Counted from the first letter of the stretch, positions 51,858-59,961 are shown. The stretch is DNA of 64,000 bases from Micromonospora saelicesensis (GCF_900091575.1 NZ_FMCR01000001.1:248001-312000), one strand, 5' to 3'. The notes: generated from the sequence alone by a model not told the origin. Numbers and translations are program-made.

Positions 51858-52218
51858 CCAGATCCAGGAACGCGCCGGAGTGCCGGTGCTGGTCTGCGAC
51901 CCGGCGGGGCCGCCGGTGGCCACCGAACAGGACGCGCTGGACCTGATCGGGGCGGCGTTCCTCGGCGCCCAGGTGGTCGCCGTGCCGGCCAACCGACTCG
52001 ACGAACGCTTCTTCTCGCTGGGCACCCGCTTCGCCGGCGACGTGATGCAGAAGTTCGTCAACTACCGGGTGCGGCTGGCCGTCGTCGGCGACATCTCGGC
52101 GCAACTCGCGGAGAGTTCCGCGTTGCGCGCCCTGGTGCACGAGTCGAACCAGGGCGGGCAGATCTGGTTCGTCCCCGACCTCGACGCGCTCGACACCCGC
52201 CTCCGCGCCGCCCGATAG
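51850..52218 (+). CDS. DUF4180 family protein
   Basis: The 122-residue protein has the DUF4180 core: a Rossmann-like strand VPVLVCDPAGPP, then ALDLIGAAFLGAQVVAVPAN, RFFSLGTRFAGDVMQKFVNY, RLAVVGDISAQLAESSALRA and VHESNQGGQIWFVPDLDALD. This family is usually encoded next to an HTH regulator, as here. Its function is unknown. Its C-terminal sequence reappears in the pseudogene at 53.9-54.3 kb. Confidence 0.88.
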   Translation: MPDQIQERAGVPVLVCDPAGPPVATEQDALDLIGAAFLGAQVVAVPANRLDERFFSLGTRFAGDVMQKFVNYRVRLAVVGDISAQLAESSALRALVHESNQGGQIWFVPDLDALDTRLRAAR

Positions 52219-52223
52219 CCACC

Positions 52224-52290
52224 TCACCCGCCGGCGACAACCCTCATCTCGACGTCGTCCGCCTCGACCGCCCTCACCCGGGCCTGCTCG
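52224..52290 (-). pseudogene. C-terminal remnant of an OGG-fold gene
   Basis: Read on the minus strand, this segment ends REQARVRAVEADDVEMRVVA followed by two glycines and a stop. It aligns with the C-terminus of the intact OGG-fold protein at 54265-54900 (AEQARIRGVEPDAVEMAVVP). The preceding reading frame (up to 52451) shows no further similarity. It is therefore a stump of a second OGG gene next to the first DUF4180 gene. The rest of the 297-bp gap (52219-52515) shows no gene. Confidence 0.65.
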
Positions 52291-52515
52291 CGGCGCAGAT
52301 CGGTGAGGTTCAGACTGCTGGCCTCAGAGACCCTGTCGATTGAGGGTGGCCAGCATCGTGACGAGTACAAGGTTTCGTGGGAAGCCGAAGCGCCAACTAC
52401 CGACGGCGGGGCCGCGGCCCACAGTGACGCCCCCAGCGGCAGGAACGGCATCCATCACAAGCTACGAGGCGGGGCGCAAACCAGCTGGTTCGCGTCCCGC
52501 CTCGGTCATGCGGAA

Positions 52516-53796
52516 TTACAGGAAGGCGGGACGCTTCTTATACCAGTTGGTGATTACGTTAACGAGATGAACGATGTTCTGCTGGCGCATGATCGGCGCC
52601 ATGGCGTTCAACTCGAAGTCTTCTTTCGTCTCCGGGTTGGTGTACCAGAAGCTGTTTTCGGTGATCGGGGCTGCCATGTACGGGTCGAGCTGCTTGAAAA
52701 ACACGATGATGTCGCCGGGTTCGGCGGGGTTACTGCCCTCGCGTAGGTTGTGGAAGACACCCCCGAAAACGCGCAGCATGCCAACGGATCCGAGCAGCGA
52801 GGACGCGCGCAACTTCTGGGCTTCGGTCAGTTCGCCGGCCCGCAGCTCGATCTCCGGGTCCTCCTCAGTCAAGGTAGCCAGCCCCGTGAATGCGGTCGAG
52901 ATGACGTCGAGGAACTCCTTGACCTCCTCAATGACCTCTCCGTCGGAGATGGTCTTCTCAGCCTTGGGACTGATTCGACCGCCGGGCCCAGCAATTACCG
53001 CACGAGTTAGGTCTGCAACGTGTTTCGCGCCCATGAACTTGGGGTTTTTCGCGGTCATTCGATCCTGCTGGGCATCGACGCGGCCCTTGAGCATCGGGTG
53101 CTCGGCAATGTCTCCGAGTGTGCGGTTGGCGACCCGGTAGTTGTCGAAGCGAGCGCGCACGGCACTGCTGATGCCCTTTGCGTTGTCAGCAACGTCCACG
53201 AACATCTGCTGCGCCTTGATCGGGTCTGGCTCTAGGTAGACATCCAGGCCGACGAACTCGTCGGAGAGGCGCTGCATCTGGGCGACCAACTTCTCGCGCT
53301 CCGCCTGTAGTTTCAAGGCTCGCTCAGCGCTGACCTTGCGGGCCATGGTTCGGTCGAGGTCTGCGATCGCGTCTGAAATTCGCTGCTTCTCGATGTGCAC
53401 ACCGAGGACTCGGTGTTGGCCGTCGATGGTGCGCATCGACGAAATTCCCCCGATGGCCCAGGGAATGGTGAGGTAGCCGACCTGACCGGCGGCGTCGACC
53501 GGCTCGAACCGGCAGCCGCCGCTGTCACGGGCGAGTAGGGCAGGCGCGACCCAGTCCTGCTTCTCGTGCAGGTAGATGCCGAATCGCTTCGCGTGCAGTC
53601 GGTCGACCTTGCGGTTGTCCTTGTCGACATTTTCAGGGTCGGGCAGGGGCAGGACGGTGGGCAGGTCCAACAGCGGCACCCGGGTCGTGTAGACGGTGCG
53701 GCCACCCTGGATGGTTTTGATGGCCAGGTAGGTGCTCGAGTTGGTCGGCTTCGAAAGGCGGAGCGGATCGATGGAGATGCTCAACCAATGCCTCAT
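52516..53796 (-). CDS. orphan DGQHR-domain (DndB-like) protein
   Basis: A 426-residue protein with the DGQHR signature at about residues 125-129 (SMRTIDGQHRVLGV), preceded by VGYLTIPWAIGGI. A predicted coiled-coil (about 145-182) and a conserved VDVADNAKGISSAVRARFDN segment follow. DGQHR proteins include DndB of the DNA phosphorothioation system and related DNA-modification or defence factors. No dndACDE, restriction or BREX genes are nearby. Its GC content is about 55-58% in two counted 60-bp rows, well below the neighbours, and codon use differs accordingly. It is flanked by two copies of an HTH-DUF4180-OGG module, one decayed, which suggests horizontal arrival. Confidence 0.85.
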   Translation of the reverse strand: MRHWLSISIDPLRLSKPTNSSTYLAIKTIQGGRTVYTTRVPLLDLPTVLPLPDPENVDKDNRKVDRLHAKRFGIYLHEKQDWVAPALLARDSGGCRFEPVDAAGQVGYLTIPWAIGGISSMRTIDGQHRVLGVHIEKQRISDAIADLDRTMARKVSAERALKLQAEREKLVAQMQRLSDEFVGLDVYLEPDPIKAQQMFVDVADNAKGISSAVRARFDNYRVANRTLGDIAEHPMLKGRVDAQQDRMTAKNPKFMGAKHVADLTRAVIAGPGGRISPKAEKTISDGEVIEEVKEFLDVISTAFTGLATLTEEDPEIELRAGELTEAQKLRASSLLGSVGMLRVFGGVFHNLREGSNPAEPGDIIVFFKQLDPYMAAPITENSFWYTNPETKEDFELNAMAPIMRQQNIVHLVNVITNWYKKRPAFL

Positions 53797-53810
53797 TAGG
53801 GTTGTCTGCT

Positions 53811-53880
53811 AGATCTTACCGTCCAGCATGGAGCGCTAACCATAGCCTTCAAGACGCAACATGACAAGATTAAGATCTTA
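53811..53880. promoter_or_regulatory. repeated AGATCTTA sites upstream of the DGQHR gene
   Basis: AGATCTTA occurs at 53811-53818 and again at 53873-53880, the second inside the perfect palindrome TAAGATCTTA (53871-53880). On the minus strand the first copy contains TAAGAT, a plausible -10, 16 bp before the DGQHR start codon. A repressor binding both sites is possible. Confidence 0.4.
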
Positions 53881-54259
53881 TGTTGAAGAACAACGCGTAG
53901 TCGGTGGGTCGAGTGTCGACAGAACTGCCGTCGACCGGCTCGGCACGCTCGTGCTCACTAGCGCCAACCCGCTGCGGGTGCAGACCGTGTACGACGAGCA
54001 ACGCCACGCCACCGCCTGGAGATCATCATCCTGGGTGACCCGGCCGCCACCGCCGAGTCGCTGCACCTGCTCGACGCCGACAACGGCCTGCTCGACCGGG
54101 AGGGCCCACATGCGGCTGGCCGTCGTCGGCGACATCTCGGCGCAGCTCGCGGAGAGTTCCGCGTTGCGCGCGCTGGTGCACGAGTCGAACCAGGGTGGGC
54201 AGATCTGGTTCGTCCCCGACCTCGACGCGCTCGACACCCGCCTCCGCACCACCCGATAG
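53861..54259 (+). pseudogene. decayed second copy of the HTH and DUF4180 genes
   Basis: From about 53905 the sequence matches 51605-52218. The HTH gene copy lacks its 5' half. It also has a 21-bp in-frame deletion after AGCGCCAAC, a 5-bp tandem duplication (GCCAC) that shifts the frame, and a 12-bp deletion. It then jumps directly to the C-terminal third of DUF4180 (MRLAVVGDISAQLAESSALR), dropping about 220 bp including the DUF4180 start. The resulting open frame of 132 codons is a chimera, with middle residues out of frame (RSSSWVTRPPPP). Confidence 0.85.
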
Positions 54260-54277
54260 CCACCTCACCGGTCGGGC
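54252..54277. repeat. 26-bp boundary repeat, copy A
   Basis: The sequence from CCCGATAGCC through CGGTCGGGC spans the end of the DUF4180 remnant and the end of the OGG gene. It recurs with 24 of 26 matches at 55925-55950. A shorter match (CCCGATAGCCACCTCACC) begins at 52211 after the intact DUF4180 gene. Confidence 0.75.
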
Positions 54278-54900
54278 ACGACCGCCATCTCCACCGCGTC
54301 CGGTTCCACTCCCCTGATCCGAGCCTGCTCGGCCGCCCACCGCAGATAGGCCAGCCACTCCTCGGACGACCAGCCGTTGCGCCGGCCGACGCCCGCGTCG
54401 GCGGGGAGTTGGCCGGCCACGACCCGGTCGAGGATCAGGGGCTGCACGCCGCCCACCCCGCGCCGGTAGCCGACGAAGTAGAGGACCTTCGTGCACAGGC
54501 CCGGCCCCAACCAGGGCAGACGAGCGTGATCGGGGTCGCGGAAGCGGCGGTACGCCGTACGCAGCACGTCCTCGTCGGGCGCTGGCGTGGACACCCCCTC
54601 CAGCGCGTACGCCAGGCGTTTGCCGTGCGGATCGGCGTCGAGCGACCTGGCGGCGCGCCACGGGCCGTACCCGATGGGTCCGTAAGCCCAGGCCAGCACG
54701 GCCGCCAGCAGGTGCCGTGGGCTCGCGGACCCCGCCCGGTAAGCGTCGGCCACCGCGAAGACGTCCCGCCGCCAGAGCTCCCCGCTCGCTGGCAGCGTGT
54801 CGGGCCACGCATCCGGTGGTAGCCCAGCCCGCCACCTGTCCATGTTGAACCTGACCGGAGCCCGCTCCCCCGGTAACACCAGACCCTCGGTTGCCTGCAT
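54265..54900 (-). CDS. OGG-fold (HhH-type) protein
   Basis: The 211-residue protein resembles the actinobacterial family named for the 8-oxoguanine DNA glycosylase OGG fold (VLAWAYGPIGYGPWRAARSL, HARLPWLGPGLCTKVLYFVG, PLILDRVVAGQLPAD). The WLGPGLCTKVLYF segment is a helix-hairpin-helix-like element with Lys in the expected place. Whether it is an active DNA glycosylase is unknown. It is convergent with the DUF4180 remnant and divergent from the DUF1963 gene. GGAGGCGACC precedes the ATG. Confidence 0.75.
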   Translation of the reverse strand: MQATEGLVLPGERAPVRFNMDRWRAGLPPDAWPDTLPASGELWRRDVFAVADAYRAGSASPRHLLAAVLAWAYGPIGYGPWRAARSLDADPHGKRLAYALEGVSTPAPDEDVLRTAYRRFRDPDHARLPWLGPGLCTKVLYFVGYRRGVGGVQPLILDRVVAGQLPADAGVGRRNGWSSEEWLAYLRWAAEQARIRGVEPDAVEMAVVPDR

Positions 54901-54950
54901 GGTCGCCTCCCACAGATCGCGCGCTCGCGGAACTCCGTGGTTCGGACGCT

Positions 54951-55913
54951 ATGGTCGGGCGCTTCTGCCTGCCGCCCGCCGACGGCAAATCGCGGTATCG
55001 ACCGCAGGGGCGCCTGCCTTCCGGGGAGCCAGCATCCGGCGGGGTCGAGTACGTCGCACTGTTGACCTACGGTGCTCCCGTGCTTCCCCGAAACGTGAAA
55101 ATCATCGATCAGGTCCGCGCCGAGGCGCTGCGCCGCGGCATACCCGCCCCCGACGTGGAACGCTGGCTGGGGCTCGCCCGCCCGTCTGCCTTTCTGACAC
55201 AGGGGGGTGACGGGCCGGTCGTGGGCGCCATCCGTGGACCGGTGATGCTCCCGGCCGACGCCGAGGACCCCGAGTACCCCTTGATCGCCACCATCGACTG
55301 CGCTGCCCTTCCGGCAGACGTGACCGACCTTCCGCTACCGGCCGACGGCCAACTGCTGCTGTTCGGCTGGCCCGAAGAGCACGGTTACGGCCAGGTGATG
55401 TACGTGCCGGCGGGCGTCGCCGTCGAGGAACGAGAGCAGTATCCGCCTGACTTCCCTCCGGACGACGAGGAGTTCGCCGAGGTCTACACGGAGATCCCGC
55501 AGGGCGATCTGCACCTCACTGTCGACATCTCTCTGCCCTACGTCAAGACGATCCCGGGGCCCCCGTGGTCTCCGCCAATGCCGGGAGACCCCCCGTTCGA
55601 AGAGATGACCGACGTGTGGAAGGAAGTCCTGGGCAGGGTGCCGGACGGCCCGTTCTCCTATGAAGACGGGACGACGCCGCTGTTGTTGGGCGGCTACGGC
55701 ACTGACTGCAACGGTTTCAACCCCGCGTGGTTGGGCGCCAACCCCCCGGGCCGGTCCGGCCAGGACGAGTCGGACCATGGTGACTGGGTTGTGCTGGCCG
55801 AGTTCCACGGCGGGAGACAGGGCGGCGCGAGCATCCACTGGGTGATCCAGCGTGCCGACCTGAAGGACCGGCGCTTCGACCAGGCCAGGGTCCTCGTCTA
55901 CTGGAATCCGTGA
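54951..55913 (+). CDS. DUF1963 (YwqG-like) protein
   Basis: Up to 320 residues from ATG 54951. The DUF1963 pattern is visible: ARPSAFLTQ, then IATIDCAALPADVTDLPLPA, DGQLLLFGWPEEHGYGQV, LLLGGYGTDCNGFNP and GDWVVLAEF. The family is SMI1/KNR4-adjacent in some toxin-immunity contexts but has no proven function. The true start may be further downstream, for example GTG 55080 before the NVKIIDQVRAEALRRG segment, since the first 40 residues look unlike a folded domain. A copy of the 26-bp boundary repeat follows its stop. Confidence 0.8.
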   Translation: MVGRFCLPPADGKSRYRPQGRLPSGEPASGGVEYVALLTYGAPVLPRNVKIIDQVRAEALRRGIPAPDVERWLGLARPSAFLTQGGDGPVVGAIRGPVMLPADAEDPEYPLIATIDCAALPADVTDLPLPADGQLLLFGWPEEHGYGQVMYVPAGVAVEEREQYPPDFPPDDEEFAEVYTEIPQGDLHLTVDISLPYVKTIPGPPWSPPMPGDPPFEEMTDVWKEVLGRVPDGPFSYEDGTTPLLLGGYGTDCNGFNPAWLGANPPGRSGQDESDHGDWVVLAEFHGGRQGGASIHWVIQRADLKDRRFDQARVLVYWNP

Positions 55914-55924
55914 GTGCCAGTCGT

Positions 55925-55950
55925 CCCGATAACCACCTCACCGGTCGGGA
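55925..55950. repeat. 26-bp boundary repeat, copy B
   Basis: This copy (CCCGATAACC... CGGTCGGGA) begins 12 bp after the DUF1963 stop and ends 16 bp before the poly-G run. It matches 54252-54277 at 24 of 26 positions, while the following bases do not match. Confidence 0.75.
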
Positions 55951-55965
55951 CGGCACTGGCGCTGA

Positions 55966-56025
<60 letters not shown>

Positions 56026-56059
56026 GACTAGCCGCACAGTGAACGGGTACGCGCGATCC

Positions 56060-56281
56060 ATGGGTAGCCACAAGCAGAACAAACACGACAGCGGGGGCGA
56101 GTCGGCGCGAGGCCGGCGGCATTCGGGCAGCGGCGCTCCGGGCCGCCAGGGCTCGACCGTGGAGCACTCGCCCGACCAACGGCACCGCCGTACCGCGACC
56201 GGCCCGGCCGGCACCGAACGCGACCTGGGCCGGGCCAAGGTCTCGGGCGACGGGCGGATCCAGCGCCAGGGCGGCTCCTGA
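56060..56281 (+). CDS. small hydrophilic basic protein
   Basis: A 73-residue protein (MGSHKQNKHDSGGESARGRR...) rich in Gly, Arg, Ser and His, with no hydrophobic core, so it is probably intrinsically disordered. It ends AKVSGDGRIQRQGGS. The ATG at 56060 is preceded by no strong Shine-Dalgarno sequence. It lies just after the poly-G run, so its upstream region is unreliable. I recognise no family. Confidence 0.5.
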   Translation: MGSHKQNKHDSGGESARGRRHSGSGAPGRQGSTVEHSPDQRHRRTATGPAGTERDLGRAKVSGDGRIQRQGGS

Positions 56282-56290
56282 GCCGATCAC

Positions 56291-56337
56291 TCAGCCGGTG
56301 CAGCCGCTCGCGCTCGCAGGGCGCCTGCACCGGCTGA
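56291..56337. terminator. hairpin terminator between convergent genes
   Basis: A perfect 13-bp stem (TCAGCCGGTGCAG against CTGCACCGGCTGA) encloses a 21-nt loop between the small basic gene and the repeat-protein gene. Confidence 0.75.
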
Positions 56338-56344
56338 TCGGCTT

Positions 56345-57250
56345 CTACGCGGTGGCGCAGATGGCGTACGCCGTGTCGGACCAGTTCCCGGCGAACGCGT
56401 CCTCCTCGTACGCGCCGGACGCTGCGGACGTCGGGGCGGTCGCGGGGCCGCCGTTGGGGCGGAAGTCATCGACGATGCCCTCGCCGGTCACCCCGTTCAG
56501 CTCGTAGCCGGCGCCGGTCAGCACCTTCCCGACCGGGCAGGTGGCCGTGACGCTGCGGAAGTCGAGGGAGGTGCTGGCCCCCACGGCTGAGGTGCGTACC
56601 AGGCCCGCGAGGGGGTTGGCGCAGATCGCGTACGTGGTCGCTGACCAGTTCAGGGCCGTGGCGTCCGACTCGTACGCGCCGACGGTGACCGCGGTGGGCG
56701 CCGTGGCGACGCCACCGTTGGGCCGGAAGTCGTCGACGACACCTTCGCCGGTGACCCCGTTCAGCTCGTAGCCGGTGCCGGTCAGCACCTTCCCGACCGG
56801 GCACGTGGCGGTGACGCTGCGGAAGTCGGTCGAGTTGCTGACGCTGGTAGTGGCCACCCGGAACAGGCCGGCCAGCGGGTTGGCGCAGATCGCGTACGCC
56901 GTCACCGACCAGTTCCCCGCGAACGCCTCGGTCTCGTAGGCGCCGACGGTGACCGCGGTCGGTGCCGTGGCGACGCCGCCGTTGGGGCGCAGGTCGTCGA
57001 CGACACCCTCGCCGGTGACGCCGTTGAGTTCGTAGCCGGTGCCGGTGAGCACCTTCCCGACCGGGCAGGTCGCCGTGACGCTGTGGTAGTCGGCCGAGTT
57101 GTTGACGCTGGTCGCGGCGACCCGCACCAGACCGGGGACCGCGGCGGACGCCGGGCTCGCCGGGGCGAGCACCGCTCCGGCCGCGACAAGACCGAGCACG
57201 AGTACGGACGCTCGGGCGCCGTACCGCCGGCTTTTGTTCTGAGCACGCAT
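56345..57250 (-). CDS. secreted protein of three tandem 88-residue repeats
   Basis: The 301-residue product has a signal peptide (MRAQNKSRRYGARASVLVLG, cleavage near ASAAV) followed by three near-identical repeats of about 88 residues. Each contains RSVTATCPVGKVLTGTGYEL, NGVTGEGVVDD, RPNGGVATAPTAV, GAYE, NWS and TAYAICANPLAGL. Each repeat has two cysteines, probably disulfide-bonded. The repeats are very similar also at DNA level, suggesting recent internal duplication. I know no function; the domain looks beta-rich and extracellular. Confidence 0.75.
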   Translation of the reverse strand: MRAQNKSRRYGARASVLVLGLVAAGAVLAPASPASAAVPGLVRVAATSVNNSADYHSVTATCPVGKVLTGTGYELNGVTGEGVVDDLRPNGGVATAPTAVTVGAYETEAFAGNWSVTAYAICANPLAGLFRVATTSVSNSTDFRSVTATCPVGKVLTGTGYELNGVTGEGVVDDFRPNGGVATAPTAVTVGAYESDATALNWSATTYAICANPLAGLVRTSAVGASTSLDFRSVTATCPVGKVLTGAGYELNGVTGEGIVDDFRPNGGPATAPTSAASGAYEEDAFAGNWSDTAYAICATA

Positions 57251-57444
57251 GTGTTTCTCCCGTCTGAGGCCGAGACGGGCGGCAGGTGAGACGCCGACGT
57301 CCAGGCCGTTCGTGATGACGGGTTCACGCTAGGTAGCCACCTGACCAGGCATTATCTCCAAGCCGACTACGTCGCGTAACGGACTGGACCCTTCGTCGAC
57401 GTCGCTGGACTGACGGACGATGCCCAGGCATCGATGCTTGTGCA

Positions 57445-57450
57445 TACCAT
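57445..57450 (+). promoter_or_regulatory. leaderless -10 element
   Basis: TACCAT lies 6 bp before ATG 57457 and no ribosome binding site is present. Confidence 0.45.
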
Positions 57451-57456
57451 TCGCCT

Positions 57457-58341
57457 ATGCCTGCTCGCCGCGTCGCCGCCACCATCGCCCTCGCCGCGCT
57501 GGCGAGCCTGCTCGCCGTCAACGCCGCCCGTGCCGACGGGCCAGCGATCAGCACCCCGGGCACCCCCACGGTGGTGGCCAACGAACCGCACGAGCTCACG
57601 CTCAGCTGGGCGCCCTCCGCCTGGGTCGAGCCCGGCGCGGAGCAGCCGATCAACTACGAGGTGCAGGTGCCGCTGGGGCCGAACACGTACCGGTTCCTCG
57701 GCTCCACCACCGACACCACGATCACGCTGACCGACCTCGCACCCGGCACGACGTACCGGATCGCGATTGCCGCCCGCGCGCTCGGCGGCTACTCCGACAC
57801 CTCGCCCACCACCACCGTGCGCACCGCGGCCGGCCGCGCGACGGTCAGCTACCTCAACCTGGACTGGTCCCCCACGAACAACCAGATCCAGCACCTCCTG
57901 AAGGTGACAAACACCGGCACCGGACCACTCGACCTGAGCACGGTGCGGGTGCGCTACCACCTGCGCTTCGAGGGCGGCAACACCTCGCTGGTGCCGAACT
58001 GCGACTGGGCCGCGCTGGGCTGCCACCGGATCCAGCAGACCGTGCAGTTCTTCATCCCGCCGGGTGGGCCCCCGGGGGCCATGACGACGCCAGCGCCGCC
58101 GGGTTACCCGATCCCGGGAACGCCGGTCCCCGGCTGGGTGGAGCTGACCTTCACCGACGGCACGCTCGCGCCGGGTCAGTCGACCGGGCCGATCCAGCTG
58201 CGGCACCACCGGCACAGCTGGAGCAACATCGACGAACGCGACGACCCGAGCTGGGCCGCCGCCACCGGCCAGTGGACCGAGAACGACCGGATCACGCTGG
58301 ACGTCGACGGGGTACGCGAGTTCGGTGACACCATCAGTTGA
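57457..58341 (+). CDS. secreted FnIII protein with CBM3-like domain
   Basis: A 294-residue exported protein. The signal peptide (MPARRVAATIALAALASLLA) is cleaved near ARADG. A fibronectin type III domain spans about 35-125 (ELTLSWAPSAW, YEVQVPLGPNTYRF, LAPGTTYRIAIAARALGGYS). The C-terminal CBM3-like domain (about 130-290) has VSYLNLDWSPTNNQIQHLLK, VTNTGTGPLDLSTVRVRYHL and SNIDERDDPSW. CBM3 binds crystalline cellulose, so this may be a non-catalytic cell-wall or cellulose-binding accessory protein. Confidence 0.85.
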   Translation: MPARRVAATIALAALASLLAVNAARADGPAISTPGTPTVVANEPHELTLSWAPSAWVEPGAEQPINYEVQVPLGPNTYRFLGSTTDTTITLTDLAPGTTYRIAIAARALGGYSDTSPTTTVRTAAGRATVSYLNLDWSPTNNQIQHLLKVTNTGTGPLDLSTVRVRYHLRFEGGNTSLVPNCDWAALGCHRIQQTVQFFIPPGGPPGAMTTPAPPGYPIPGTPVPGWVELTFTDGTLAPGQSTGPIQLRHHRHSWSNIDERDDPSWAAATGQWTENDRITLDVDGVREFGDTIS

Positions 58342-58405
58342 CGCACCAACGGCACCGCGTCCTCTGACTGTCGAACGCCTCAGCCCGTGGCTTGACCGGT
58401 CACCT

Positions 58406-58411
58406 TACGAT
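58406..58411 (+). promoter_or_regulatory. leaderless -10 element
   Basis: TACGAT lies 6 bp before ATG 58418, which is the reason for choosing that start over the GTG at 58325 that overlaps the previous gene. Confidence 0.45.
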
Positions 58412-58417
58412 CCGCTC

Positions 58418-59893
58418 ATGCGGCGCGAGGAGATAGACGGAGTTGCTGTCATCCAACGCGATGTGCCTGGCACCTTGGCCGCATCGCTGACGTTTGGGTG
58501 CGGTGCCCGCGACGAAGAGATCGACTCCATCGGCCTGACCCATCTCGTGCAGCACCTGGTGGACTGGACGGCGGATCACGTCGCGGAGAAGCACGAGGAC
58601 AACATTTGGATGAACGACACGTCATTCCTCGCAGGCGGCCCACCGGGTCAGGTAGCGGAGCACCTCGCCACCATCTGCTCGGCCATCAGCAATCTTCCGC
58701 CCGAGGATCTGTCCGACGCGGTCGCGGACCTCAATGCGGACAGCCGGTACGTCTCGAACATCGAAGAAGGTCTGCGCGACCCGTGGGGAGCGCTGCTGTC
58801 GCGGCGTTTCGGGCCGAGCGGATACGGCCTGTCGCGCTGGCCCGCAGTGGACTACAAGCTCTTCACAGCGGACGAGATCCGACGGTATGTCGAAAGGTTC
58901 TTCACCAGCGGCAACGCGGTTCTCACCCTGACGGGCGAACCGCCTCAGGCGATGCGACTGCCATTGCCCGCCGGCCCGCGAGTCACCCGCAGCACGCCAC
59001 TCGTCAACAACCAAATGGGGCCGATCTGGTACGCCGACGAGGTCCGCGGCGTCGCGCTGACGGTCGGTGTCGAACCCAGCGCGGAAGCTGTCGTTCTGAT
59101 GTGGGCACTGCGGTCGCGAGTCGCTGAGGCAGTGGACGAGGCCGGGGTGGCCATCGGTGCGGAATTCATGTGCGAAGTCGTCGACAGTACGCGGCACGAG
59201 CTCGGGTTGAGGGTCACACCAGACTTCGGCAGGAAGGGCAAGAATTTCGACGCCACCGTCGCGGCGGAGCTGCTCTGGGCCGAGCTGCAACGGCTTGCCG
59301 CCGATGGAATCGATCGAGTGGAGATCGCCGACCGGGTGCCAACGCAGCGCATGGCCATGGAGGGCGACATCGAATGGATGCAGTCGATTAGCGAGCTTCA
59401 AGCCTTGGCCCACCAGGAGCTGCTCGGCACGGCTGAAATCTACGGCTCGGAATCACTCAGCGAGCTGACTGGGCTTACTCCGGACGCGACACGGGACATC
59501 GTGTCGGGCTGGCTCTCAAGCGCCATGATCGTCGTGCCGTACGGGTCGAAACCCGACCTTCCTCGCGCCACCGAGGATTCCTGCCCGACCACCCGCTTCG
59601 TGCCCGCAGGCGAGGTCGTCAGGCCGCCGTTCTCCAAGCGGTTCCACAACAAGGGCAAGCTGGTCATCGGCATCGACGCGATCTCCACGGTGGATGGCGA
59701 CGGGAACGTGCACACCGTCCCGCTGTCCCAGGCACTCGTGGTCGAGCGGTTTGGTGTCATCCGGCTCGCCCACCTCGGCCACGGCTGCGTCACCACGATC
59801 TCGGACTTCGCTGACGCTGCCGACAAGCTCCGGGCCGTCCTGCCGCCGCGGCGTTTCCGCCAGGCCGTCAAGCAGCTCAGTTCCAACTGGTAG
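58418..59893 (+). CDS. M16-like protein with a degenerate zinc motif
   Basis: The 491-residue protein has an insulinase/PqqF-like (M16) layout: IQRDVPGTLAASLTFGCGAR, then GLTHLVQHLVDW where active M16 enzymes have HxxEH, and NIEEGLRDPWGALLSRRF in the region of the distal Glu. A second M16-like half follows (ELGLRVTPDFGRKGKNFD, QRMAMEGDIEWMQSISELQ). The Glu-to-Gln change in HLVQH should abolish the general base. It could be an inactive partner subunit. Neighbouring genes do not suggest a substrate. Confidence 0.75.
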   Translation: MRREEIDGVAVIQRDVPGTLAASLTFGCGARDEEIDSIGLTHLVQHLVDWTADHVAEKHEDNIWMNDTSFLAGGPPGQVAEHLATICSAISNLPPEDLSDAVADLNADSRYVSNIEEGLRDPWGALLSRRFGPSGYGLSRWPAVDYKLFTADEIRRYVERFFTSGNAVLTLTGEPPQAMRLPLPAGPRVTRSTPLVNNQMGPIWYADEVRGVALTVGVEPSAEAVVLMWALRSRVAEAVDEAGVAIGAEFMCEVVDSTRHELGLRVTPDFGRKGKNFDATVAAELLWAELQRLAADGIDRVEIADRVPTQRMAMEGDIEWMQSISELQALAHQELLGTAEIYGSESLSELTGLTPDATRDIVSGWLSSAMIVVPYGSKPDLPRATEDSCPTTRFVPAGEVVRPPFSKRFHNKGKLVIGIDAISTVDGDGNVHTVPLSQALVVERFGVIRLAHLGHGCVTTISDFADAADKLRAVLPPRRFRQAVKQLSSNW

Positions 59894-59961
59894 TCGATCG
59901 TCGAGGATCATGATCGGCGGGCGTAAGCGGGCCGGTCAGTGTGGGTCTGGTAAGCAAGCCA

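Noticed and set aside
53861-54259. 132-codon open frame as a real protein
   Set aside because: Alignment with 51605-52218 shows it is a frame-shifted and internally deleted copy of two genes.
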